From the NCBI GenBank assembly GCA_017745595.1, contig WMBV01000022.1:1-64000 (forward strand): 64,000 nt of DNA, written 5' to 3'. Below are positions 1-7,518 of the stretch, piece after piece. The notes under the pieces are model-generated. The model ran no database searches and was not told the origin of the DNA. It saw only the letters and a program-made list of their open reading frames with translations. Position 1 is the stretch's first letter; each line of letters opens with the position of its first letter. The translations under genes and the position numbers were made by a program. This DNA is from Bordetella petrii. GTDB lineage: Bacteria > Pseudomonadota > Gammaproteobacteria > Burkholderiales > Burkholderiaceae_B.

Positions 1-117
1 TTGGCTGCGATCGATACCGTCGCCGCCCACGGCGAGTCATACTCCGCCTCATGATCCGACACCATTTGTACCGCCCGCGCCTTAACCTCGGGCGAAAAAC
101 TCTTTACTTTCTTCATG
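1..117 (-). CDS. IS3-family transposase OrfA, N-terminal part
   Basis: Reading from the ATG at 117 gives MKKVKSFSPEVKARAVQMV and continues to the window edge. This is the start of the HTH_Tnp_1 helix-turn-helix domain of IS3/IS911-type OrfA proteins, which bind the element ends. Only about 38 residues are in the window. In this family OrfA is normally joined to OrfB (DDE integrase domain) by programmed frameshifting, but that part is not visible. Confidence 0.8.
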
Positions 118-166
118 GCTCCATTCTCTCAAATGTCGGAGCCTCCGAGTTTCCCGGGGCGGTTCA
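1..166 (-). mobile_element. IS3-family insertion sequence, left-truncated by window edge
   Basis: The end of an IS3-type element lies at 151-166. Read on the minus strand it begins TGAACCGCCCCGGGAA, a TG-starting, GC-rich tip typical of IS3-family inverted repeats. It is followed by an orfA start. The rest of the element lies outside the window, so completeness and target duplication cannot be judged. The boundary at 166 is inferred from the TGAACC tip. Confidence 0.75.
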
Positions 167-182
167 AGACGACGGTGATATG

Positions 183-216
183 CAGGTGTCTGACTCCCGC
201 AGGGTGTCAGACACCG
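183..216. repeat. REPIN-like element R1, single arm
   Basis: One arm only: GGTGTCTGAC, a T, CCC-GCA-GGG, a T, then GTCAGACACC. It lies 17 bp beyond the IS3 tip and downstream of the DUF4168 gene. No convincing second arm follows; 222-237 carries only a short GCAGGC/GCCTGGC remnant. Confidence 0.85.
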
Positions 217-246
217 ACAGCAGGCACTGCCTGGCAGCCGTTCCGC

Positions 247-657
247 TTACTGCTGCGGGGCGCTGCCGGCGGGCGCCTGTTTCTGCACCATCGAGATGAC
301 GCGCTGGCGCAGTTGCGGGTCTTGTTCCACGGCCTGGCCGATGCCGTTGAATTCGTCGACGGTCAGGCCGTCGGCATTGACCATGCGCACCATCTTGTCG
401 TCGGCTTCGCGGTAAACCTTCTCGCGCGCGGCGTCGTCTTTGGCGGCCTGCAGCTTGGGCCGGTATTCCTCGGCCACCATGGCGACCTTCTGCGAGGCGC
501 TGGCGAATTTCTGCAGTTGCGCGTCCGAAGGCTGGATGGCGGGCTGGGCCTGGGCGGGTGGCTGCGCGGCCGGAGCGGCCTGCGCCAGCGCGGCGACGGG
601 CGACAGGCTCGCGGCGAGCAGGGCGGCGGCAAAGAAAGCGGGGGTCGAGCGCGGCAT
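247..657 (-). CDS. DUF4168 domain-containing exported protein
   Basis: A 136-residue protein with a Sec signal peptide (hydrophobic stretch about 7-24, likely cleavage after Ala-Leu-Ala at 25). An Ala/Pro/Gln-rich linker follows, then a DUF4168 domain at about 43-125. The domain shows the family pattern of a helical FASASQKVAMVAEEY segment and a GLTVDEFNGIGQAVEQDP segment. The mature protein should be periplasmic; the function of the family is unknown. The start is well supported by AAGGAGG 6-12 nt upstream of ATG. It is monocistronic. Confidence 0.8.
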   Translation of the reverse strand: MPRSTPAFFAAALLAASLSPVAALAQAAPAAQPPAQAQPAIQPSDAQLQKFASASQKVAMVAEEYRPKLQAAKDDAAREKVYREADDKMVRMVNADGLTVDEFNGIGQAVEQDPQLRQRVISMVQKQAPAGSAPQQ

Positions 658-791
658 GTAGCCTCCTTGATCGAGTGGGATAAGCGTATACCCGATGATG
701 ACAAGGCTGGGCCGCGCGGTTCAAGCGTTGCGATGTTTGCGCATGTGTCGCCGGCCTGGGGGCGCCGGGTTACCGAGCGTTTCAAGGGGGA

Positions 792-2069
792 TCAGGAATT
801 CAGCGCGCGGGCCCGCGCCTGCAGCAGTTCGCGCTCTTGGGCATTGCGCGCCATGCCGGCGGCGCGCAGGAATTCGGCGCGGGCCTCGTCGCGCCGGCCC
901 AGCCGCGCCAGCAGGTCGGCCCGCACGCTGGGCAGCAGGTGGTAATGGGCCAGGGCGGGTTCGGCGGCCAGGGCGTCGACCAGGGCCAGCCCCGCCTGGG
1001 GGCCCTGCGCCATGCTGACCGCCACGGCCCGGTTCAGCTCCACCACGGGCGAGGGCGCCACCCGGGCCAGTGCGTCGTATAGGGACACGATCCGCCGCCA
1101 GTCGGTGTCTTCGGGGCGGGCCGCGCGGGCGTGGCAAGCCGCCAGGGCCGCCTGCAGGGCGTAAAGGCCCGGCTCGGCGGCAAGCTGCTCGGCGCGTTGC
1201 AGCGCCGCCAGGCCGCGGCGTATCAGCAGGGGATCCCAGCGCGAGCGGTCCTGGTCCATCAGCAGCACGGGGCGGCCCGCGGCGTCCAGGCGGGCCGGCA
1301 GCCGCGAGGCCTGGATCTCGATCAGCGCCACCAGGCCATGGACTTCGCTCTCGCCAGGCGCCAGGCCGGCCAGGATGCGGCCCAGCCGCAGCGCTTCGTC
1401 GCACAGGGCCGGCCGCATCCAGTGGTCGCCGGCCGTGGCCGCATAGCCTTCGTTGAAGATCAGGTACACCACTTCCAGCACCGACGCCAGGCGCGCCGAC
1501 AGTTCGGCGCCGCGCGGCACCTCGAACGGCACGCCGGCTTCGCGCAAGGCGCGCTTGGCGCGCACGATGCGCTGGGCAATGGCGGGCTCGGCCATCAGGA
1601 AGGCGCGGGCGATCTCGTCGGTGCGCAGCCCGCCCACCAGCCGCAGCGTGAGCGCCACGCGGGCCTCGGTGGACAGCACGGGATGGCACGCGGTGAACAC
1701 CAGGCGCAGCAGGTCGTCGCCGATATCGTCCTGGCGGGCCGCGTCCAGGGCATCGACGAAGTCGGGCTCGACTCGCGCCTGCAGCGCGTCGAGCTCGTGG
1801 CCCATCTGCTCGTGCTTGCGGGCATGCAGGGACTCTTGACGCAGGCGGTCGAGCGCGCGGCGCTTGGCGGCGGTCATCAGCCAGGCCCCGGGGTTGTCGG
1901 GGATGCCGTCGCTCGGCCAGCGCTCCAGCGCCGTAACCAGGGCGTCCTGCGCCAGTTCCTCGGCCAGGCCCACGTCGCGCACCAGGCGCGCGACGTGGGC
2001 GATGACCTTGGCCGACTCGATGCGCCAGACGGCCTCGATGGCCTGGTGGACGGCATCGCGCGAACTCAT
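792..2069 (-). CDS. ECF42-type RNA polymerase sigma factor with C-terminal TPR-like extension
   Basis: A 425-residue extracytoplasmic-function sigma factor. Region 2 is at about 10-85 (VGLAEELAQDALVTALERWP, NPGAWLMTAAKRRALDRLR) and region 4 at about 115-170 (GLRTDEIARAFLMAEPAIAQ). A long alpha-helical extension follows to the C terminus and includes DQDRSRW, the conserved signature of the ECF42 group. ECF42 factors usually have no anti-sigma factor and sit beside DGPF/YCII genes, as here. The start ATG overlaps the stop of the upstream VOC gene (ATGA), implying translational coupling. It probably directs transcription of its own yciI-like operon. Confidence 0.9.
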   Translation of the reverse strand: MSSRDAVHQAIEAVWRIESAKVIAHVARLVRDVGLAEELAQDALVTALERWPSDGIPDNPGAWLMTAAKRRALDRLRQESLHARKHEQMGHELDALQARVEPDFVDALDAARQDDIGDDLLRLVFTACHPVLSTEARVALTLRLVGGLRTDEIARAFLMAEPAIAQRIVRAKRALREAGVPFEVPRGAELSARLASVLEVVYLIFNEGYAATAGDHWMRPALCDEALRLGRILAGLAPGESEVHGLVALIEIQASRLPARLDAAGRPVLLMDQDRSRWDPLLIRRGLAALQRAEQLAAEPGLYALQAALAACHARAARPEDTDWRRIVSLYDALARVAPSPVVELNRAVAVSMAQGPQAGLALVDALAAEPALAHYHLLPSVRADLLARLGRRDEARAEFLRAAGMARNAQERELLQARARALNS

Positions 2070-2476
2070 TGCTGCAGGATCTCGGCGTCGGGGTCCATAT
2101 ACGTCAGTTCCCAGATGTGGCCGTCGGGGTCTTCGAACGCATGCCCGTACATGAAGCCGTAGTCCAGCGGCGGACGCGGCACCGCGCCGCCGGCCGCCAC
2201 GGCGCGGGCGACCAGGTCATCGACTTCGGCGCGGCTTTCGCACGACAGGCAGACCAGCACTTCGGTGCTTTCTTTCGGGTCGCACAACGGCTTGTCGATG
2301 AAGGTCTTGAAGTAGTCGCGGGTGAGCAGCATGGCGTACAGGTTTTCGCCCAGTACCAGGCAGGCGGCGTTCTGGTCGGTGAAGCGCTTGTCGAAATCCA
2401 GTCCCAGCTGTTTGAAGAATGCCATGGAGCGGGGCAGGTCGGCTACGGCCAGGTTCACGAAGATCTGTTTGTGCAT
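2066..2476 (-). CDS. VOC family (glyoxalase/bleomycin-resistance fold) protein
   Basis: A 136-residue single-domain VOC protein. It has the N-terminal FVNLAVADLPRSMAFFKQLG strand-helix and the C-terminal FEDPDGHIWELTYMDP metal-site strand. The family covers metal-dependent lyases, dioxygenases and resistance proteins, and the substrate cannot be read from sequence. I start at the ATG at 2476 (MHKQIFVN); the reading frame continues upstream only through repeat R2. It lies between a yciI-like gene and the sigma gene, overlaps the latter by 4 nt, and so belongs to the ECF42 operon. Confidence 0.85.
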   Translation of the reverse strand: MHKQIFVNLAVADLPRSMAFFKQLGLDFDKRFTDQNAACLVLGENLYAMLLTRDYFKTFIDKPLCDPKESTEVLVCLSCESRAEVDDLVARAVAAGGAVPRPPLDYGFMYGHAFEDPDGHIWELTYMDPDAEILQQ

Positions 2477-2517
2477 GATGTAAGTCTCTTGGCGGAATGC
2501 AGGGAGGAGGGCTGCCG

Positions 2518-2599
2518 GGTGTCTGACTCCGAAGGTGTCAGACACCGTTGTAGCAGTCGTTGCGCATGTCGGTGTCTGACACCTTCGGAGTCAGACACC
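2518..2599. repeat. REPIN-like element R2, two arms
   Basis: Left arm 2518-2546 has the centre T-CC-GAA-GG-T. Right arm 2571-2599 is its exact inverse complement (A-CC-TTC-GG-A). The spacer is about 24 nt. The right arm supplies the stop codon of the yciI-like gene on the minus strand (2591-2593). Confidence 0.9.
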
Positions 2600-2980
2600 T
2601 GGGCCTCGGCGGGCCTGCGCCAGGTCTTCGGGTTCGTACAGGGGCCGCACTTCGATCTGGGCCGGTACCAGGGCGCCCATCGGGGCGGGGAAGCGGCGGG
2701 TCCATTCCAGTGCCTCGGCCCGCGAGCGGGCCTGGATGAGGGTGTAGCCGGCCACCAGTTCGCCGGTGGCGGCGAAGGGGCCGTCGATGATGCGGCGCTG
2801 GCCGTCGGCATAGCAGATGCGCCAGCCCGCCGAGCTGGGTTGCAGGCCGGCGGCGTCGAGCAGCGCGCCGGCACCGGCCAGCGCCTGGTTGTAGGCGCCC
2901 ATCTCGGCGAACAGGGCCGCATCGGGCAGGATGCCGGCCTCGGTGTCGGCGTTGGCTTTCACGATGATCATGAATCGCAT
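2591..2980 (-). CDS. YciI/DGPF family protein (first of two)
   Basis: A 129-residue protein of the YCII-related (DGPF) fold: MRFMIIVKANADTEAG at the start, then RRIIDGPFAATGELVAGYTL carrying the DGPF-like signature at about 67-86. These small ferredoxin-like-fold proteins are the constant partners of ECF42 sigma factors; their chemistry is not established. ATG at 2980 is chosen because GGAGATACC lies just upstream. The last residues (RRGPGV) and the stop are encoded inside repeat R2, so the C terminus has been reshaped by the repeat. Confidence 0.85.
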   Translation of the reverse strand: MRFMIIVKANADTEAGILPDAALFAEMGAYNQALAGAGALLDAAGLQPSSAGWRICYADGQRRIIDGPFAATGELVAGYTLIQARSRAEALEWTRRFPAPMGALVPAQIEVRPLYEPEDLAQARRGPGV

Positions 2981-3105
2981 GGCGGTATCTCCGGTCGGGT
3001 CGCGATCCGCCGGTGCGGCGGCGCTCGTGGCCACGACGGATGGCGCGCGCCCGGATCGACGGCGCGTTTGCCGATTCAGGGAAAACCCCTAGATGCGACG
3101 CCGCC

Positions 3106-3459
3106 TCAGGCGAAGCAGGGGCCCAGCTCGCGGACTTCGACGGTGCACCACTGCGCGGCGGGGCATTCGGCCGCGATTGCCACCGCTTCTGCGCGCGTAT
3201 CGCAGTTCAACAGGAAGAAGCCGCCGATCATTTCCTTGGCCTCGGCGTAGGGGCCGTCGAGCAGCCGTTGCCGCCCGTCGCGCACTTGCAGCTTCACGCC
3301 TTCGGCTTCCGACTTGAGCGATTGCGCGTCGCGCAGCAGGCCGCGCGCTTTCAGGTCGGCGGCGTAGCGCAGCATGCTGTCGTAGGCGGCGTGGCCGGCC
3401 TCGGGCGTGCGCTGGGCGCGCTGGCCTATGGGTTCGACGATGAGCAGCATGTAGGGCAT
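3106..3459 (-). CDS. YciI/DGPF family protein (second of two)
   Basis: A 117-residue YCII-family protein. MPYMLLIVEPIGQRA at the N terminus is followed by RQRLLDGPYAEAKEMIGGFF, the classic DGPF(A/Y)E-K signature, at about 62-81. It is probably the first gene of the ECF42 operon reading leftward (yciI, yciI, VOC, sigma). GGAGTTCCC precedes the ATG. About 125 bp separate it from the second yciI-like gene, enough room for a separate promoter there. Function inferred only from family. Confidence 0.85.
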   Translation of the reverse strand: MPYMLLIVEPIGQRAQRTPEAGHAAYDSMLRYAADLKARGLLRDAQSLKSEAEGVKLQVRDGRQRLLDGPYAEAKEMIGGFFLLNCDTRAEAVAIAAECPAAQWCTVEVRELGPCFA

Positions 3460-3584
3460 GGGAACTCCGCGGGGTAGAACGGGCGGACGGCGATCAGCCG
3501 AGTTTATCCGCCCCGCTTGCCCGAATGGAAGGCCCGCCGCGCCGTTCGGGTGTATTGTCGCCCTGTTGCCCCACGGAGATATTC

Positions 3585-4634
3585 ATGACCGCTACCCAGG
3601 AAAGCATCAACATGGCGCTTTTCTGCGACTTTGAAAACGTCGCATTGGGCGTGCGCGACGCCAACTACCAGAGATTCGATATCAAGCCGGTACTGGAACG
3701 CCTGCTGCTCAAGGGCAGCATCGTGGTCAAGAAGGCTTATTGCGACTGGGAACGCTATCGCGAATTCAAGGCCACCATGCACGAGGCCAATTTCGAGCTG
3801 ATCGAAATCCCGCATGTGCGGCAATCCGGCAAGAATTCGGCCGACATCCGGCTGGTGGTCGATGCGCTCGACCTTTGCTATACCAAGCTGCACGTCGATA
3901 CCTTCGTGATCATCAGCGGCGATTCCGATTTTTCGCCGCTGGTGTCCAAGCTGCGCGAGAACGCCAAGCAGGTGATCGGGGTGGGGGTGAAGCGCTCGAC
4001 GTCCGATTTGCTGATCGCCAATTGCGACGAATTCATTTTCTACGACGACCTGGTGCGCGAACGCCCGCGCGCCGAGCAGAAGGCCGGGGCCGCGCGCGAG
4101 GCGGCCGGCGCGGGCCGCCGCCACCACGACGACGACCCCAACCGCAAGGCCGAACTCGAGGCGCGCCGCGCGCAGGGCATCGAGATCGCGGTCGAGACCT
4201 TCGAAGATCTGGTCTCCGAGCGCGGCGACAGCGGCAAGATCTGGGCCTCGGTGCTGAAAGAGGCCATCAAGCGCAGGAAGCCCGATTTCAGCGAGTCGTA
4301 CTACGGCTTCCGCGCCTTCGGCAACCTGCTCGAAGAGGCCCAGGCGCGCGGCCTGCTGGCGTTCGGGCGCGACGAAAAATCGGGCGCATACGTCTATCGG
4401 GCCGCGCCGCCCGAACCGCCCGAGCCCGCGCGCGGCACCGCCGCCACCGGCCGCGCCCGCAAGACCAGCGCGCGCAAGAAGGCCGCGTCGAAAACCGAGG
4501 CGGCGATCGAGCGCACGGCCGAGATGCTGGAAGACTCGGTCGTGCCGCCCGCGGCCGCCGCCGAAGCCCCCGCCCCGGCCGCGCGCAAGTCCGCCACCCG
4601 CGCGCGGCGTCCGCGCAAGACCAGCGAGGCTTGA
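3585..4634 (+). CDS. NYN (PIN-like) domain protein with C-terminal OST-HTH/LOTUS domain
   Basis: A 349-residue protein. The NYN nuclease-like domain occupies about 10-160, with acidic motifs CDFENVALGV near the N terminus and VIISGDSDFSPLVSKLRE around 105-122. An OST-HTH/LOTUS domain is at about 190-275 (DLVSERGDSGKIWASVLKEA ... YGFRAFGNLLEEAQARGLL). The tail is low-complexity and rich in Lys, Arg, Ala and Pro. NYN domains are predicted metal-dependent RNases and LOTUS domains bind RNA, so an RNA-processing role is likely but unproven here. The start at 3585 is preceded by CGGAGAT; an upstream in-frame ATG at 3525 lacks such a site. Confidence 0.85.
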   Translation: MTATQESINMALFCDFENVALGVRDANYQRFDIKPVLERLLLKGSIVVKKAYCDWERYREFKATMHEANFELIEIPHVRQSGKNSADIRLVVDALDLCYTKLHVDTFVIISGDSDFSPLVSKLRENAKQVIGVGVKRSTSDLLIANCDEFIFYDDLVRERPRAEQKAGAAREAAGAGRRHHDDDPNRKAELEARRAQGIEIAVETFEDLVSERGDSGKIWASVLKEAIKRRKPDFSESYYGFRAFGNLLEEAQARGLLAFGRDEKSGAYVYRAAPPEPPEPARGTAATGRARKTSARKKAASKTEAAIERTAEMLEDSVVPPAAAAEAPAPAARKSATRARRPRKTSEA

Positions 4635-4660
4635 GCAGGAGCGGGCTCGGCATCGGGGTG

Positions 4661-4753
4661 CAGGTGTCTGACTCCCGCCAGGGTGTCAGACACCGAAGTG
4701 AGCAGAACGCCTCTCGCACAGCGGTGTCAGGCACCTGCGGAGCCTGACACCTG
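4661..4753. repeat. REPIN-like element R3, two arms
   Basis: Left arm has the usual foot and centre T-CCC-GCCA-GGG-T. The right arm has a variant foot, GGTGTCAGGC paired with GCCTGACACC, around A-CC-TGC-GG-A. Relative to the consensus the right foot carries two compensated base-pair changes (positions 7 and 9). It lies between the NYN gene and the ZIP gene. Confidence 0.88.
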
Positions 4754-4825
4754 CCGACCGGATAAACTCTGGCTTACCCCGGCTGATTTCCGGCGTAATT
4801 TCCGGCGTATCGACTTCGCAGCATC

Positions 4826-5755
4826 ATGAACCATACCGAGACTGTCGCGCGCGATTGGCGCGCCGCGTGGCTGGCCCAGGCTCAGGCCCGCCCGCTGGTG
4901 GCCCTGGGCCTGGCGGCGGCATCGGTGGCGGTGCTGGGCCTGCTGGCCTCGGGCCTTTACTACGGATTGACCGGGGTCGAACGCATTTACATCCGCTATG
5001 CCCTGCTGGGCGGTACCGCGGGCTTTGCCGCCACGGCGGTGGGCGCGCTGGCCGCCATCGGCCTGCGCACCATCCGGGCCCGCACCCAGGACATCATGCT
5101 GGGTTTCGCGGCGGGCATGATGCTGGCCGCCAGCGCTTTCTCGCTGATCCTGCCTGGCCTGGAAGCCGCGCAGGGCCTGGTGGGCGACGGCCCGGCGGCC
5201 GCCGGCGTCGTGGTGCTGGGGCTGGCGCTGGGCGTGCTGCTGATGCTGGGCCTGGATGTATTCACGCCGCACGAGCACGACAGCACCGGGCCCTGCGGGC
5301 CCGAGGCCGAGCGCCTTAACCGGGTCTGGCTGTTCGTGCTGGCCATCACGCTGCACAACCTGCCGGAAGGCATGGCGATTGGCGTAGGGTTCGCCAACGG
5401 CGACATGCAGGTCGGCATTCCACTGGCTTCGGCCATCTCCATCCAGGACATCCCCGAGGGCCTGGCCGTGGCCATGGCGCTGCGTGCCACCGGCCTGTCG
5501 CCGCTGCGGGCGGCGCTGGTGGCGGCGGCCTCGGGCCTGATGGAGCCGCTGGGGGCGCTGGTGGGGCTGGGCATGTCCAGCGGCCTGGCGCTGGCCTATC
5601 CGGTCAGCCTGGGCCTGGCCGCGGGCGCGATGATTTTCGTGGTGTCGCATGAGGTCATTCCGGAAACCCACCGCAACGGCCATCAAACGCCGGCCACGGT
5701 GGGCCTGATGGCGGGCTTCGCGGTGATGATGTTTCTCGATACAGCATTGGGGTAG
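4826..5755 (+). CDS. ZIP family divalent metal transporter
   Basis: A 309-residue inner-membrane protein with about eight hydrophobic segments. It carries the ZIP metal-site motifs HNLPEGMAIGVGF (TM4, about 175) and QDIPEGLAVAMAL (TM5, about 210). A later HEVIPETHRNGH motif follows. ZIP proteins of this GufA/ZupT-like type import Zn2+ or other divalent cations into the cytoplasm. A charged loop before TM4 (DVFTPHEHDSTGP) could bind metal. The SulP gene starts 5 nt after the stop, so the two are probably cotranscribed. Confidence 0.9.
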   Translation: MNHTETVARDWRAAWLAQAQARPLVALGLAAASVAVLGLLASGLYYGLTGVERIYIRYALLGGTAGFAATAVGALAAIGLRTIRARTQDIMLGFAAGMMLAASAFSLILPGLEAAQGLVGDGPAAAGVVVLGLALGVLLMLGLDVFTPHEHDSTGPCGPEAERLNRVWLFVLAITLHNLPEGMAIGVGFANGDMQVGIPLASAISIQDIPEGLAVAMALRATGLSPLRAALVAAASGLMEPLGALVGLGMSSGLALAYPVSLGLAAGAMIFVVSHEVIPETHRNGHQTPATVGLMAGFAVMMFLDTALG

Positions 5756-5760
5756 GCATT

Positions 5761-7470
5761 GTGATTGCATTGCGCGAGGCCCATCGGGCCGGTTTGTTCC
5801 AACGTCGGCACTGGCTGCCCAATATCGTGTCCGGCGTCATCGTGGGCGTGGTGGCCCTGCCGCTGGCCATGGCCTTTGCCATTGCCTCGGGGGTCAAGCC
5901 CGAACAGGGCCTGTACACGGCGATCGTGGCGGGGCTGCTGGTGTCGATGTTCGGCGGCAGCCGCGTGCAGATCGCCGGGCCCACCGGCGCGTTCATCGTC
6001 ATTCTGGCCGCCGTGGTGGCGGAGCACGGCGTGGCCGGGCTGCAGATCGCCACGCTGATGGCGGGCGTCATCCTGCTGCTGCTGGGCGTGGCGCGCATGG
6101 GCTCGGTGATCAAGTTCATTCCGGCGCCGGTCATCGTGGGTTTTACCGCGGGCATCGGGGTGATCATCTGGGTGGGCCAATGGAAAGATTTCTTCGGCCT
6201 GCCCCCGGTAAGCGGCGATCACTTCCACCAGAAACTCTGGCAGTTGCTGCAGGCCTTGCCGCAGTTCCACGGCGCGACCACCGCCCTGGCCGGGGTCAGC
6301 CTGGCCTTGCTCATCGTGTCGGCGCGCGTGCCGTACCTGAAGCGGGTGCCCGGGCCGCTGGTGGCGCTGGTGGTTGCCACCGTGCTGCAGGCGGTGTTCC
6401 GGTTCGACGGGGTGGCTACCATCGGCTCGGCCTTCGGCGGCGTGCCGCAAGGGCTGCCGTCATGGCAATGGCCCGAGGTGACGCTGGCGCGCGTCATCGA
6501 ACTGATCGGGCCCGCCTTCGCGATTGCGATGCTGGGCGCCATCGAATCCTTGCTGTCGGCGGTGGTGGCCGACGGCATGGCAGGCACCCGCCACCAATCG
6601 AACCAGGAACTGATCGGCCAGGGCATCGCCAATATCGCCGCGCCGCTGTTCGGCGGCATCGCCGCCACCGGCGCGATCGCGCGCACCGCCACCAATATCC
6701 GCAATGGCGGCACCAGCCCCCTGGCGGGCATGGTGCACGCGGCGACGCTGGTGGCCATTGTGGTCTTGCTGGCCCCGCTGGCCGAGAACGTGCCCCTGGC
6801 CGTGCTGGCGGCGATCCTGTTCGTGGTGGCCTGGAACATGAGCGACGCGCGGCATTTCGCCAAGATGCTGCGCCGCGCGCCGCGCGCCGACGTGATCATC
6901 CTGCTGGTCACGTTCCTGCTGACCGTGTTCGCCGACCTGGTGGTGGCGGTGAACATCGGCGTGATCCTGGCGACGCTGCATTTCCTGCGACGCATGGCCG
7001 CCAGTGTGGGCGTGCAGCCGGTCGAGGGCGACGAACTGCGCCACGAGCTGGCCGCCAGCGGCATCGCCGCGCTGCCCGACGGCGTGCTGGTCTATACGAT
7101 CGACGGCCCGCTGTTCTTTGCCGCGGTCGAGAATTTCGAGCACGCGCTGGCCAGCACGCACAGCGATCCGCGCGTGCTGGTCATACGCCTGCGCCGGGTG
7201 CCGTTCATCGACGTGACCGCCTTGCAGGTGCTGGAAGAAGTGATCACCCGCCTGCACCGGCGCGGCGTGCGGGTGCTGCTGGCCGAGGCCAATGCGCGGG
7301 TGCGCGGCAAGCTGCACAAGGCCTTGATCGACCAGTTGGTGGGGTCGGCGGCGATGTTCGACACCCTGGGGCAGGCGCTGGCCGCCTGCGGCGCGGTGCC
7401 GGCCGCCCCGGGCGATACCGGTGGCGGCCCGCTGGCCGGCGGCCACCAGGCCGGCGCGCCGGCTTCTTGA
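5761..7470 (+). CDS. SulP family inorganic anion transporter with STAS domain
   Basis: A 569-residue transporter. The membrane domain spans about 20-420 and opens with RRHWLPNIVSGVIVGVVALP and a SulP-typical FGGSRVQIAGPTGAF segment near 62-77. A cytoplasmic STAS domain is at about 440-550 (DGVLVYTIDGPLFFAAVENF). SulP proteins move sulfate, bicarbonate or dicarboxylates; the substrate is not evident. The start is GTG, 5 nt after the ZIP stop. The final about 25 residues are Gly/Ala/Pro-rich and probably disordered. Confidence 0.9.
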   Translation: MIALREAHRAGLFQRRHWLPNIVSGVIVGVVALPLAMAFAIASGVKPEQGLYTAIVAGLLVSMFGGSRVQIAGPTGAFIVILAAVVAEHGVAGLQIATLMAGVILLLLGVARMGSVIKFIPAPVIVGFTAGIGVIIWVGQWKDFFGLPPVSGDHFHQKLWQLLQALPQFHGATTALAGVSLALLIVSARVPYLKRVPGPLVALVVATVLQAVFRFDGVATIGSAFGGVPQGLPSWQWPEVTLARVIELIGPAFAIAMLGAIESLLSAVVADGMAGTRHQSNQELIGQGIANIAAPLFGGIAATGAIARTATNIRNGGTSPLAGMVHAATLVAIVVLLAPLAENVPLAVLAAILFVVAWNMSDARHFAKMLRRAPRADVIILLVTFLLTVFADLVVAVNIGVILATLHFLRRMAASVGVQPVEGDELRHELAASGIAALPDGVLVYTIDGPLFFAAVENFEHALASTHSDPRVLVIRLRRVPFIDVTALQVLEEVITRLHRRGVRVLLAEANARVRGKLHKALIDQLVGSAAMFDTLGQALAACGAVPAAPGDTGGGPLAGGHQAGAPAS

Positions 7471-7481
7471 GCCCTGGGAAA

Positions 7482-7510
7482 CCCGCGGCGCGCCGAATCG
7501 GCGCCGCGGG
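7482..7510. terminator. Hairpin between convergent genes (possible bidirectional terminator)
   Basis: CCCGCGGCGC (7482-7491) and GCGCCGCGGG (7501-7510) form a perfect 10-bp stem around a 9-nt loop, between the convergent sulP and DUF937 genes. There is no clear U-tract on either strand, so intrinsic termination is plausible but not certain. Confidence 0.5.
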
Positions 7511-7518
7511 CGGGTTGA

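Noticed and set aside
6460-7446. Long open frames antisense to the SulP gene and similar antisense frames throughout
   Set aside because: They are shadows of high-GC coding DNA, rich in Arg, Gln, His and Gly, without ribosome sites or family motifs.
7482-7510. Firm intrinsic terminator call
   Set aside because: The stem is strong but there is no run of T on either strand, so it is listed only as a possible terminator.
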